Below are positions 29,244-37,898 of a stretch of DNA of 64,000 bases, piece by piece (position 1 is the stretch's first letter; each line of letters starts with the position of its first letter). The notes below the pieces were generated by a model. It was not told the DNA's origin and searched no databases. It worked only from the letters and a program-made list of their open reading frames with translations. A program made the translations under genes and the position numbers. This stretch comes from Roseococcus pinisoli (lineage in GTDB: Bacteria > Pseudomonadota > Alphaproteobacteria > Acetobacterales > Acetobacteraceae), in the NCBI RefSeq assembly GCF_018413645.1, contig NZ_JAHCDA010000001.1:1364001-1428000 (forward strand), given 5' to 3'.

Positions 29244-30323
29244 ATGCTGCGCAAAGCCATGCTCGCCGCCCTGTGTCTCGCGGCCCTGCACGGCCCTGTT
29301 GCCGCCCAGAACGGCCTCGCGCCGCTGCGGGAGGCGGCAGAGGGCCTGCCGGCGATCCTGGCGCAGAATCCCGAGCCGTTTCAGATGGTCTTCGTCGATT
29401 ATTCCGCGCTGGCCGTTGTCGCGGGCGGCCGTGCCGAGTGGCCGGATGCGGCGCTGCGGCGCATCGTCCTGGGCTCGGAGCTGCCGCCGCTCGCCACCCT
29501 GCGCCGGCCCGCCGATTGGGGCGCCGCAGCGGGCGTGACGCTGCAGCAGCTGCGCTCGATGGCGGGCGTGGGCAAGAGCCTCGTCGTCTGGCGCTTCGAC
29601 CGCCCGGCTCGCCTCGAGGAGGTGATGGCGCATCTGCGCCAGCGCGGATTTGTCGAGGCGGCAGGGGGCATGCTCCAGGATTCCGGCCCCATCCCGGTGA
29701 TGGACCGGATGCGCGATCCCTGGCGCAGTCTCCGGTCGGCCGGCGTGACGGTGGCCCGCCAGGGCGACACGCTGGTCCAGGCACCCCAGGCGAATGCGGT
29801 GCGCCTACTGACCGGCCCGGGCGAGAGCTTTGCCGCGGAGCCGGTGAACCGGTCGCTGCTGGAGGGGGTGGAGGCGCAGCTCGGCGAGGGGCGCGTCGTC
29901 CAGGCGCTGTTCTTCTCGCCCGCGCTGGGGCTGAAGCCTGGGGATCCGGCGGCGCTCCTGAACCGCGATCCCGGCGCCCGTCTGCAGCTTCCTGCCGCTG
30001 GAACGGGGCAGGGCCTGCCGCCCTATCGTCGCGGCCTGCTGGTGGATGTGGCGGGACCCGACGAGGCCGGGCTGCTCGTCGCACTGGCCTATCCGGCATG
30101 CGTCGAGGCGGAGCGGGCGGCCCATCGCCTGCGGGAACGCTGGAGTGCGCTGGGCCAGGCAGCGCCGCTGCGGTCGTCTGGTCGGGCGGTGCCTGAAGCC
30201 GATGGCTCCTGCACGGCGAGCGTGCTGATCGAGGTGGCGCCGGCCGGCATGGCGAATCCGGCGCTCGATGCGCTGTGGCGGGCCATCCAGCTGCGCGAAG
30301 CCACGCCGATCGACATCGGATGA
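29244..30323 (+). CDS. secreted protein of unknown function
   Basis: 359 residues. I do not recognise the family. A clear signal peptide (MLRKAMLAALCLAALHGPVAAQ, cleavage likely after AAQ or AA) marks it as periplasmic or secreted. A good GAAGGAG ribosome-binding site lies 6 bases before the ATG at 29244. The mature protein is mixed alpha/beta with no cysteine until about residue 285 and a second one about 50 residues later. Segments such as VFVDYSALAVVAGG, SLVVWRFDRPARLEEVM and GLLVDVAGPDEAGLLVALAYP suggest two similar halves, each with a hydrophobic strand followed by an amphipathic helix. No catalytic motif is evident. Confidence 0.75.
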   Translation: MLRKAMLAALCLAALHGPVAAQNGLAPLREAAEGLPAILAQNPEPFQMVFVDYSALAVVAGGRAEWPDAALRRIVLGSELPPLATLRRPADWGAAAGVTLQQLRSMAGVGKSLVVWRFDRPARLEEVMAHLRQRGFVEAAGGMLQDSGPIPVMDRMRDPWRSLRSAGVTVARQGDTLVQAPQANAVRLLTGPGESFAAEPVNRSLLEGVEAQLGEGRVVQALFFSPALGLKPGDPAALLNRDPGARLQLPAAGTGQGLPPYRRGLLVDVAGPDEAGLLVALAYPACVEAERAAHRLRERWSALGQAAPLRSSGRAVPEADGSCTASVLIEVAPAGMANPALDALWRAIQLREATPIDIG

Positions 30324-30328
30324 GGGAG

Positions 30329-30348
30329 GGGGCGGCGCAAGCCGCCCC
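30329..30348. terminator. hairpin between convergent genes, possible terminator
   Basis: GGGGCGGC-GCAA-GCCGCCCC, an 8-bp perfect stem with a stable tetraloop, lies in the 31 bases between the secreted-protein gene and ahpD. There is no T-run on either strand, so intrinsic termination is uncertain. Confidence 0.45.
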
Positions 30349-30354
30349 GCCCGA

Positions 30355-30885
30355 TCAGGCGGCGAGCGCCTCTTCGGCATCGATCGTCACCGCCGTCGCA
30401 TGCACGACCGCGGCGATGCGCACCGCGGACTGGACCTGCTCCTTGCTCAGCCCGCCCTGCACCACGATCCGCTCATGCGCTTCCATGCACATGCCGCAGC
30501 CGTTGATGGCCGAGACGGCGAGCGACCAGAGCTCGAAGTCCAGCTTCTCCACGCCCGGCTTGCCGATGACGTTCATGCGCAGCTTGGCCGGCATGGTGGC
30601 GTAGTCGCCGCCCACCAGGTGGGAAAAGCGGTAGTAGATGTTGTTCATGCCCATCACCGAAGCCGCGGCCTTGGCGGCGTTCAGCGCCTCGGGGCTGAGC
30701 TGGGGGCCGAACTCGGCCACGATGGCGCGGATCACGCGGGCATTGCGGCTGGCCAGGGCGGTGGCGACGAAGGTGCCCGCGCGCTGCTGCTGCGTCAGCG
30801 ACGGCTCGGTCGAGAGCGTGCCGAGGTTGAGCTTCTGGTCCTTGGCGTATTCCGGCAGGGCATTGCGCAGCGATTCCAGCGACAT
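30355..30885 (-). CDS. ahpD: alkylhydroperoxidase AhpD
   Basis: 176 residues from the ATG at 30885 ([16 protein letters not shown]); the in-frame start at 30930 lacks family support. AhpD passes electrons to AhpC and has weak peroxidase activity. The CxxC site is C130-G-M-C133, with E118 and H137, matching the numbering of the M. tuberculosis enzyme. The proton-relay His132 of that enzyme is Met here. It lies downstream of ahpC on the same strand, with two hairpins in the 149-base gap. Confidence 0.95.
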   Translation of the reverse strand: MSLESLRNALPEYAKDQKLNLGTLSTEPSLTQQQRAGTFVATALASRNARVIRAIVAEFGPQLSPEALNAAKAAASVMGMNNIYYRFSHLVGGDYATMPAKLRMNVIGKPGVEKLDFELWSLAVSAINGCGMCMEAHERIVVQGGLSKEQVQSAVRIAAVVHATAVTIDAEEALAA

Positions 30886-30932
30886 GGCGCGGGGCTCCCA
30901 AAGGTTCTGAATTGTAAGGAGAGGGGCCACGT

Positions 30933-31021
30933 CCTTCCGTCGCCCGGGGCGACGGAAGGCAGGCGGTCCAGGGGGCGGGGGTGCCCCCCTTATTCGCGGC
31001 GGCAGCGTGACCGCCGCCGCG
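30933..31021. repeat. two hairpins between ahpC and ahpD
   Basis: Hairpin 1: CCTTCCGTCGCC (30933-30944) pairs perfectly with GGCGACGGAAGG (30948-30959). Hairpin 2: CGCGGCGGC (30995-31003) pairs with GCCGCCGCG (31013-31021), directly after the ahpC stop on the minus strand. Neither is followed by a T-run. They could stabilise the ahpC message or reduce readthrough into ahpD. Confidence 0.7.
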
Positions 31022-31034
31022 AGCGACGGCTAGA

Positions 31035-31610
31035 TCAGGCCGCCTTCTCGAACAGTTCCTGCGGCTTCAGGGCGTCTTCGCCCTTCGTCCAGTTGCAGGG
31101 GCACAGCTCGTCGGTCTGCAGCGCGTCGAGGATGCGCAGCGTCTCCTGCGGGTTGCGGCCGACGTTCAGGCCGTTGATGCCCACGTGCTGGATCGTGCCC
31201 TCGGGGTCGACGACGAAGGTCGCGCGCAGCGCCACGCCGGCCGACTTGTCGAGGATGCCGAGCGCGCTGGAGAGCTCACGCTTGATGTCGGCGAGCATCG
31301 GGATCGGCAGATCCTTCAGGTCCTCGTTGTAGACGCGCCAGTTGAGGTGGACGAACTCGCTGTCCGTGCTCACGCCGTAGACGACGGTGTCGCGGTCGGC
31401 GAACTCACCGGCGAGCTTGCCGAAGGCGGCGATCTCGGTCGGGCAGATGAAGGTGAAATCCTTCGGCCAGAAGAACACGATCTTCCACTTGCCCGCATCG
31501 CTCGTGTCGGTGATCTGCGTGAAGGACTTGCCGGGGCCGCCGAGGCCCTCCGCGCCGCCCTTGACGGCGGTCAGGTCGAAACTCGGGAACTTGTCGCCAA
31601 CGGTCAGCAT
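31035..31610 (-). CDS. ahpC: peroxiredoxin AhpC
   Basis: 191 residues. It reduces hydroperoxides and peroxynitrite. The peroxidatic Cys56 is in DFTFICPTEI. Two C-terminal cysteines, C170 and C172 (ELCPCNW), match the three-cysteine AhpC of mycobacteria that is recycled by AhpD, in keeping with the ahpD gene next to it and the absence of ahpF. An AGGAG site precedes the ATG. The AT-richer upstream stretch (about 31680-31730) likely holds the promoter; OxyR control is plausible but no clear site was assigned. Confidence 0.97.
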   Translation of the reverse strand: MLTVGDKFPSFDLTAVKGGAEGLGGPGKSFTQITDTSDAGKWKIVFFWPKDFTFICPTEIAAFGKLAGEFADRDTVVYGVSTDSEFVHLNWRVYNEDLKDLPIPMLADIKRELSSALGILDKSAGVALRATFVVDPEGTIQHVGINGLNVGRNPQETLRILDALQTDELCPCNWTKGEDALKPQELFEKAA

Positions 31611-31728
31611 GCAGTCTCTCTCCTAAGCGATAGTGTGGCCCGCGACGTTGCGGGCATGAGAGGGATATGGCGCTGCAACATGGATTTTGCCAATGAATAG
31701 TTTTGGGCATTACCATTGACTTAGTCGA

Positions 31729-34700
31729 TCATCGACCCGCTGCGAGGATAAGTTTTCCGGAGCCCACCAGCATCGCCAGCCGGGCGGCCATGGCAGGCGT
31801 CGCGGCGGCTTCCAGGCCCAGCATGCGGGCGATTCCGGCGGCCAGTTCCTCCTCCGTCGCCTGCGGCTGGACGCCCAGCAACAGCTTCGCCGCGGCCGCC
31901 ACTTCCTCAGGAGGAATCAGCGGCGGGCGGCGGGTGAAGGCGGCGGCGGAGCGGCGGTCGCGCGGGACGACGGGCGCGCGATCCTCCGCGAGCCAGAAGC
32001 CGTTCTCCTCCTGCGCGCCATGCAGCAGCTTCGCCTCGTTGAGGACGGCGGCGAGGGTCTTCGCATCAGGGGCGGCGGTGCCGAGGAGCAGCCGCAGCCG
32101 CTCCGCCACGCCGTCCGGATGGATCGGCGCCTCCGTGGCGATGATGTCGACGACGAGCTGGCCGAGCTCCGCGCGGTTCGTTGGCGGTCTTTCCATCGCC
32201 GTCTCGCGGTAGGGCGCGGCAAGGCCGGGATCGGCCTCGACGACGGGCGCAGCGGGCGCCTCGAGGCCCAGCGGCCCGCGCAACCGGGCGCGGGCGGCCT
32301 CGGGCTGGTTGAGCCAGTCGAGCGACCAGCTGCGCGCCAGCTGCCAGCCCATGCCCTCCAGCGCGCCCTGGCGGCCGCGATCGCGATCGCGGGCGCAGCG
32401 CAGGGCCGACCAATCCGCGCCGTCGAGCTCGATGCCGAGGTCGAAGCCCTCCCGCCCGCGCGCCGCGACGTCGAGGAACAGGCCGGAGAGGCCCAGATGT
32501 GCCACCGGCTCGCGGCCCGATTCGGTGACGAGCCCGCCGATCAGCGCCCCGATGGGCGAGGCCTGGCCGGATTCGAGGTCGCGCCCCTCGCTGCCGGCCG
32601 CGAAGGCCAGGAAGGTCTTCAGTGCCGCCACGCCGCGCCCGCCGGCGCGCGCGAGGTCGATCTCCTCGGCGCCGATGCCGGAGAAGACCACGCAGCGCCG
32701 CTTGGCCCGGGTGATGAGCACGTTCAGCCGCCGTTCCCCGCCCTCCATGGAGAGCGGGCCGAAGCGCAGGGCCAGCCGGTTATTGCCGTCGCGCCCATAG
32801 CCGACGCTGATCAGGATGGCGTCACGCTCGTCGCCCTGCACGTTCTCGAGGTTCTTCACGAAGAAGGGCTCGGCCGGATGCGCGGTGAAGAAGGGCTCCG
32901 TCTCCGGGCTGGCCCGGCGCAGCGCCTCGACCGCATCCAGGATGGCGTCCCGCTGCGTGACGGAGAAGGCGGCGACGCCGAGCGAATCATTGGGCGTCTC
33001 CTTCGCATGGCGCAGCACCGCCTGCGCCACCGCCTCGGCCTCGGCCTTGTTGGTGCTGGCGACGAAGCGGCCATCGATCCGCACGAGCGAGAGGCCCAGG
33101 GCCGGGCTGCGCGGCCGCGGCGAGGGCAGGACCAGGAGGCGCCCGCCGTAGAACTCCGCATTGGAGGTGGCGATCAGGCTCTCGTGCCGGCTGCGGTAGT
33201 GCCAGCGCAGCAGCGAGGAGGGCACGCCGCGCGCATTGGCGAGGCCGAGGACGCTCTCTACGTCCCGCGCATCCAGCGCCGCATCCTCCTCCGGCGCCTC
33301 GTCGGCATCGTCCTCGGTCATGCGCTGGAAGAAGCGGCTGGGCGGCAGTTGCCGATCGTCGCCGACGACCACGATCTGCCGCGCGCGGGCGATGGCGCCC
33401 AGCGCATCCACCGGCTCGATCTGACTGGCCTCGTCCATCACCATCATGTCGAAGACGGGGAAGCCCGGCATCGTCGCGTGGTGCGGATTGGCGAGGAACT
33501 GCGCCACCGTCAGCGGGCTCAGCATGAAGATGGGCTTTGCTTTGCGGACCAGCGGCGCGGCCCGCGTCAGCACGGTGCGGATGGGCGACTGGCCGCGCTT
33601 GCGCTCGAACTCGCCGGCCAGGAAGGAGCGCGCGGCGGTGCATTCGGCGCTGTCGAGCGCGGCCTTCAGGCGCTCGGCATGCTTCGACGCGGCCTCGCTG
33701 CGGGCCAGGCGCACGCGGGCGGCGTCGGCCTCGCGGAAATCGGCGACGAGGCGATCGGCGGCCTGGCCGTCGAAGGCCGCGAGCTCGGGATGCTCGCGGA
33801 TCGCCGTGCGGAAGAGGCTTTCGAGCAGGGCGAAGTCGAGCGCCGCCTCGGCCCCGGCGGGGTCGATGGTGCCGGTCGCCAGCGCCTCGGCGAGCGGCGC
33901 CAGCGCGGGCTCGGCGGCCATGGCGCGCGCCCAGCCCTGCCAGGGGGCCAGCGCTTCCGGCTCGGTGGCCATGGCGGCGAGCCGCTCGGCGAGGGCAGCG
34001 AATGTCTCGGGCGGTTCCAGCCCCGTGGCCTCGCGGATCGCGGCCCAGGCGGTGAGCCCGGCGCGCTGGGCCTCGGTGGCGGGCGGAAGGTCGAAGGCGT
34101 CGCGATGGGCCTCGAACCAGGCGAGCCGCGTGGCGAGAGCCGGCTCGTCCGGGCCTTCGCCCAGCCGGGCCAGCGCGGCCTGGGCGGCGAGCAGCGCTTC
34201 CAGGGCACCGGCATCCTTCGGGTCGCGCAGGGCGGCGGCGAGGGTGTTCTCGGCCTCGCGGCGCGCGCTGTCGAAGAAGCTGAAGAGGCCGCCCGGCTGG
34301 GCCAACGTGCCGCGCGCCGCGGCCAGGCCCGCCACCTCGAGCGCGCCGGGCAGGAAGCGGGGCTCGACGCGGGCCGCGGCCACGAGCCGCAGGTCGGCGA
34401 GGCGCGCCTCGGCGGCGGGCACCTCCTCCGGCCGGATCGGCGCCTCCGCCCGCGCGGCCTCCGCCGCCAGCGCGCGCTCGGCTTCGGCGATGGCGCCCGG
34501 CGCGCCGGCGAGGGCGCGGATATGGGAAGGCAGCTCGGCCTGCAGGCGGCTCGCGGCGATGGCGTCGAGCGTGGGCCGGACGCCGCGCCAGGGGCTGCGC
34601 GCGCCCTGGCTGTTGGCGGCGAGCTCCCGCGCGCCCGACTGCACGCCACGCAGGCGCGCGGCGTCCCAGCCGGCGGTGTCGAGCCGGAAGGGCGGCGGCG

Positions 34701-36024
34701 CGGCACCCGCGGCGCGCAGCGCGGCCAGTCGCCCGACCACCTCCTGCACGGCCAGGCCCGTCTCGCCGATGGGCGCGCGCATGGCCGCGGCATGGCGGTT
34801 CAGCCGGCCGCGCAGGTCGCCCAGCCGCTGCACCGCGGCCTCGCGCTGCGGCGTGGGGGGCGGGGGCAGGGCGAAGGTCGCGCGCAGCTCGTCCAGCACG
34901 GCGCGCTTGGAGGGCTTCTCGCCATGCAGTTCCAGCACGGCGGCGCCGAGGCCGAGATTCTCCAGGCGGCGCTTCACCACCTCCAGCGCCGCGGACTTCT
35001 CCGCGACGAAGAGCACGCTGCGCCCGTCCAGCACGGCCTGGGCGAGGATGTTCACGATGGTCTGGCTCTTGCCGGTACCGGGCGGGCCCTGGATCACCAG
35101 GCTGTGGCCACGCCGCACGGCCTCGGCCGCCAAGGCCTGGCTGCCATCGACCTCGACGACATGGTCCAGCCGCTCGACCGGAATGGCGGCGTCGACATCC
35201 GCGTCATCCGCGAAGGGCGCGGGCTCCGGCGGCGGCGGAACCGTGTCGAGCAGCCGCTGGAGGATCGGATGCTCCAGCAGTCCCGGATGCGTCTGCGGAT
35301 CGAGATCGCGCCACATCAGGAACTTGGCGAAGGCGAAGAGGCCGAGCGTGAGCGCGTCGGGATCCACGCGCCAGTTCTCGCGGCCGGCGATGGTGGCCGC
35401 CACCTTCTCGACCCACCCGTCGGCGGTGAATTCCGGCAGCGTGATGCGGAAATCGGCCGAGAGCTTTTCGCGCAGGGAGAGGTTCTCGACGACCTCTTCC
35501 GGATCGCCGCGAAGACGGAAGAGGCTGCTCACGCCCTCCCTCTCCAGCGTCACGGGGATGAGCATGAGGGGGGCGAGGCGCTCGGTGCCGGGCGTGGCCG
35601 GATCGCGCCAGGCGAGGGCACCGACGGCGAGGAACAGGCTGCGCACGCCCGTCTCCTCCCGTGCGCTGCGGGCATCGGCGACGATGTTGCGCAGGCGGCG
35701 CGCCAGCTCCTCCGGCGTCTGGGCGACGCGCAGGTTGGTATCGCGCCGGGTTTCCTCGCGGGGAGCGTCGGGCTTGGCGGCGGTCACGCCCTCGGTGCGG
35801 CGGCGGGCCTTGCCTGGGCTCGCCCCGCCTTGAATGGTTTGTGCTGCCTCGAAGCCGAAGGCCTTGCCGGCGGCCAGCTGTTCCCAGACGAAACGCGCCT
35901 CCTCGTCGTCGATGCGGATGACGCCGCGGGCGCGGCCCTCGGCGGGCAGGCTCAGCAGGCGGTTTCGCGTGGAGAGGTCGATCAGCGCCCGTCGGGCCTG
36001 CTGAAGGGTTTCGGCCAGGCTCAT
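31729..36024 (-). CDS. DUF4011 helicase with C-terminal nuclease-like and DUF3320 domains
   Basis: 1431 residues. N-terminal DUF4011-type domain (about 1-290, opening with ARRALIDLSTRNRLLSLP). SF1 helicase: Walker A GPPGTGKS at 313-320, Walker B MDEASQ at 863-868, GDDRQLPP at 888-895, the VQGDERD region at about 1062 and LNVLITRAKRR at 1100-1110. A helix-rich insertion of about 500 residues separates Walker A from B. Then an MTES_1575/Vsr-like PD-(D/E)XK region (about 1180-1245; FDLGIELDG, ARDRDR, GWQLARSWSLDW) and a DUF3320 helical domain (about 1285-1335). DUF4011-helicase-Vsr proteins were reported as the single-gene antiphage system Hhe. The nuclease core looks shortened and lacks the usual His after the DG motif, so activity is uncertain. 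Confidence 0.88.
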   Translation of the reverse strand: MSLAETLQQARRALIDLSTRNRLLSLPAEGRARGVIRIDDEEARFVWEQLAAGKAFGFEAAQTIQGGASPGKARRRTEGVTAAKPDAPREETRRDTNLRVAQTPEELARRLRNIVADARSAREETGVRSLFLAVGALAWRDPATPGTERLAPLMLIPVTLEREGVSSLFRLRGDPEEVVENLSLREKLSADFRITLPEFTADGWVEKVAATIAGRENWRVDPDALTLGLFAFAKFLMWRDLDPQTHPGLLEHPILQRLLDTVPPPPEPAPFADDADVDAAIPVERLDHVVEVDGSQALAAEAVRRGHSLVIQGPPGTGKSQTIVNILAQAVLDGRSVLFVAEKSAALEVVKRRLENLGLGAAVLELHGEKPSKRAVLDELRATFALPPPPTPQREAAVQRLGDLRGRLNRHAAAMRAPIGETGLAVQEVVGRLAALRAAGAAPPPFRLDTAGWDAARLRGVQSGARELAANSQGARSPWRGVRPTLDAIAASRLQAELPSHIRALAGAPGAIAEAERALAAEAARAEAPIRPEEVPAAEARLADLRLVAAARVEPRFLPGALEVAGLAAARGTLAQPGGLFSFFDSARREAENTLAAALRDPKDAGALEALLAAQAALARLGEGPDEPALATRLAWFEAHRDAFDLPPATEAQRAGLTAWAAIREATGLEPPETFAALAERLAAMATEPEALAPWQGWARAMAAEPALAPLAEALATGTIDPAGAEAALDFALLESLFRTAIREHPELAAFDGQAADRLVADFREADAARVRLARSEAASKHAERLKAALDSAECTAARSFLAGEFERKRGQSPIRTVLTRAAPLVRKAKPIFMLSPLTVAQFLANPHHATMPGFPVFDMMVMDEASQIEPVDALGAIARARQIVVVGDDRQLPPSRFFQRMTEDDADEAPEEDAALDARDVESVLGLANARGVPSSLLRWHYRSRHESLIATSNAEFYGGRLLVLPSPRPRSPALGLSLVRIDGRFVASTNKAEAEAVAQAVLRHAKETPNDSLGVAAFSVTQRDAILDAVEALRRASPETEPFFTAHPAEPFFVKNLENVQGDERDAILISVGYGRDGNNRLALRFGPLSMEGGERRLNVLITRAKRRCVVFSGIGAEEIDLARAGGRGVAALKTFLAFAAGSEGRDLESGQASPIGALIGGLVTESGREPVAHLGLSGLFLDVAARGREGFDLGIELDGADWSALRCARDRDRGRQGALEGMGWQLARSWSLDWLNQPEAARARLRGPLGLEAPAAPVVEADPGLAAPYRETAMERPPTNRAELGQLVVDIIATEAPIHPDGVAERLRLLLGTAAPDAKTLAAVLNEAKLLHGAQEENGFWLAEDRAPVVPRDRRSAAAFTRRPPLIPPEEVAAAAKLLLGVQPQATEEELAAGIARMLGLEAAATPAMAARLAMLVGSGKLILAAGR

Positions 36025-36082
36025 GACATCATTCCCAGGGCGGTCGTGCCGCCGTCTTCTCCCGGTCGGCGCCGGGGTCGGC

Positions 36083-36241
36083 TCAACGCCGGCGGATGAG
36101 GGCGGCGCCCAGCACGGCCGCGGCGATCACGACCACCGTCGCCATGCCCTGGACGACCGAGTAGTTCGGCGAATCGGGCGCGACGAACCAAGCGGCGATG
36201 GCGCCGCCGGCGAGCAGGGCAATGCGTGCGATCCAGGCCAT
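36083..36241 (-). CDS. small two-helix membrane protein
   Basis: 52 residues from the ATG at 36241, preceded by GGAGG at good spacing (a longer in-frame start at 36316 would run into the tctA terminator). Two hydrophobic segments (about 3-18 and 32-48) flank a short loop with APDSPNYSVVQGM, and the C-terminus is IRRR, placing it in the cytoplasm. The sequence resembles short conserved alphaproteobacterial hypothetical proteins. It lies 58 bases upstream of the helicase gene on the same strand and could share its transcript. Function unknown. Confidence 0.65.
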   Translation of the reverse strand: MAWIARIALLAGGAIAAWFVAPDSPNYSVVQGMATVVVIAAAVLGAALIRRR

Positions 36242-36316
36242 TGAGGCACCTCCGGGGGGATGCTGCCACGGGCAGCCGGGCGAAGCCATGGTGCCGGATG
36301 TGGGAAGGCCCTGCAC

Positions 36317-36349
36317 AAAAAAACGCCCCGGAGGTTTCCCTCCGGGGCG
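36317..36349 (-). terminator. rho-independent terminator of tctCBA
   Basis: On the minus strand an 11-bp perfect stem (CGCCCCGGAGG / CCTCCGGGGCG) with a 4-base loop is followed by TTTTTTT. It lies 26 bases beyond the tctA stop and separates that operon from the small membrane protein and helicase. Confidence 0.95.
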
Positions 36350-36374
36350 CTGTCGCGAGCAATGGGGGAGGAGT

Positions 36375-37877
36375 TTACTCCGCCATCGCCTTTTCCTTGC
36401 CCTTGCGGATGTTCGGCATGGCCATCAGCAGCAGCGCGATGAGCGCGATGCCGAGCATGGTCGCCGAGATCGGGCGCTGGACGAAGACCGACCAGTCGCC
36501 GCGCGAGAGCAGCATGGCGCGGCGGAGGTGCTCCTCCATCATCGGCCCGAGCACGAAGCCGATCAGCAACGGAGCGGGCTCCATCTTCAGCTTGCTGCAG
36601 ATGTAGCCGAACACGGTGAACAGCACGGTCATGTAGACGTCGAACGCGTTGTTGTTCAGCGAGTACACGCCGATGCAGCAGAAGACGAGGATCGAGGGGT
36701 AGAGGAAGCGGTACGGAACCGACAGCAGCTTCACCCACATGCCGATCATCGGCAGGTTGATGACGAGCAGCATGACGTTGCCGATCCACATCGAGGCGAT
36801 GAGGCCCCAGAAGAGGTCCGGCTGCGCCTCAACCATGCGCGGGCCCGGCTGGATGCCCTGGATGATCAGCGCGCCGACCATGAGCGCCATCACGGCGTTG
36901 GACGGAATGCCGAGCGTCAGCAGCGGGATGAAGCTGGTCTGGGCGGCCGCGTTGTTCGCGGCTTCCGGACCGGCCACGCCCTCGATGGCGCCGTTGCCGA
37001 ACATGGCCCGGCCCTTCGACATCTTCCGCTCCATCATATAGGAGCCGAAGGCCGCGAGCGAGGCGCCGCCACCGGGCAGAAGGCCCAGGAAGCTGCCGAC
37101 GAGGGTGCCGCGCAGAACGGCCGGCGTGGAGCGCTTGAACTCTTCCTTGGTCAGCCAGAGCTGGCCCACCTTGGTGCTCAGGATCGAGCGGGACTCAGGA
37201 CGCTCGAGGTTCAGCACGATCTCGGCGATGCCGAACATGCCCATGGCGATCGGCACGAAGCCAAGGCCGTCGGAAAGCTCGGGGATGCCGAAGGTGAAGC
37301 GCTGCTGGCCGGTCTGCACGTCCGTGCCGACGAGGCCGAGGGCCACACCCAGCACCACCATGCCGATGGCCTTCACGATCGAGCCCTGCGCGAGAACGCA
37401 GGCAATGATCAGGCCTAGCAACATCAGTGAGAAGTAGTCCGCTGGACCGAAGCTCAACGCCACCTGCGTCAGCACCGGGCCGGAGGCGGCCACGAGGATG
37501 GTCGCCACGGTACCGGCGAAGAAGGAGCCGAGCGCCGCGGTGGCCAGCGCCGCACCGGCGCGGCCGTTGCGGGCCATCTTGTAGCCTTCGAGTGTCGTCA
37601 CGACCGACGACACCTCACCCGGCAGGTTCAGCAGGATGGCCGTGGTCGAACCGCCGTACTGCGCGCCGTAGTAGATGCCGGCAAGCATGATGATGGCGGT
37701 GGTGGCGGGCAGACCGAAGGTGATCGGCAGCAGCAGGGAGATGGTCGCCACCGGGCCGATGCCCGGCAGAACGCCGATGGCGGTACCGATCAGTGCGCCG
37801 AGCAGCGCGAACGCCAGGTTCTGGAAGCTGAGCGCTACCCCGAACCCGTGCCCGAGGTTGCTAATTAAGAGGTCCAT
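36375..37877 (-). CDS. tctA: tripartite tricarboxylate transporter, large permease TctA
   Basis: 500 residues with 11-12 membrane helices. The N-terminal motif GTAIGVLPGIGPVATISLLLP (split here as GTAIGVLPGIGP and VATISLLLP, about residues 35-55) and the internal GLLPGGGASLAAFGSYMMER repeat-like loop are hallmarks of TctA. It is the main channel of a binding-protein-dependent, ion-driven importer for carboxylates. Third gene of tctC-tctB-tctA, 21 bases after tctB. Substrate not determinable from TctA. Confidence 0.97.
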   Translation of the reverse strand: MDLLISNLGHGFGVALSFQNLAFALLGALIGTAIGVLPGIGPVATISLLLPITFGLPATTAIIMLAGIYYGAQYGGSTTAILLNLPGEVSSVVTTLEGYKMARNGRAGAALATAALGSFFAGTVATILVAASGPVLTQVALSFGPADYFSLMLLGLIIACVLAQGSIVKAIGMVVLGVALGLVGTDVQTGQQRFTFGIPELSDGLGFVPIAMGMFGIAEIVLNLERPESRSILSTKVGQLWLTKEEFKRSTPAVLRGTLVGSFLGLLPGGGASLAAFGSYMMERKMSKGRAMFGNGAIEGVAGPEAANNAAAQTSFIPLLTLGIPSNAVMALMVGALIIQGIQPGPRMVEAQPDLFWGLIASMWIGNVMLLVINLPMIGMWVKLLSVPYRFLYPSILVFCCIGVYSLNNNAFDVYMTVLFTVFGYICSKLKMEPAPLLIGFVLGPMMEEHLRRAMLLSRGDWSVFVQRPISATMLGIALIALLLMAMPNIRKGKEKAMAE

Positions 37878-37898
37878 GGTCGCTTTCCTTTATCCCGC

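Noticed and set aside
30971-30989. G-run/C-run hairpin between ahpC and ahpD as a third structure
   Set aside because: The arms are simple homopolymer-rich tracts with several pairing registers, too ambiguous to call.
31611-31728. OxyR site in the ahpC promoter region
   Set aside because: ATAG-like half sites are present but do not give the expected spaced tetranucleotide pattern by eye.
32020-36099. A 1359-codon open frame opposite the helicase
   Set aside because: Antisense shadow with Arg/Gly/Glu/His bias and no motif. The helicase frame carries all SF1 motifs.
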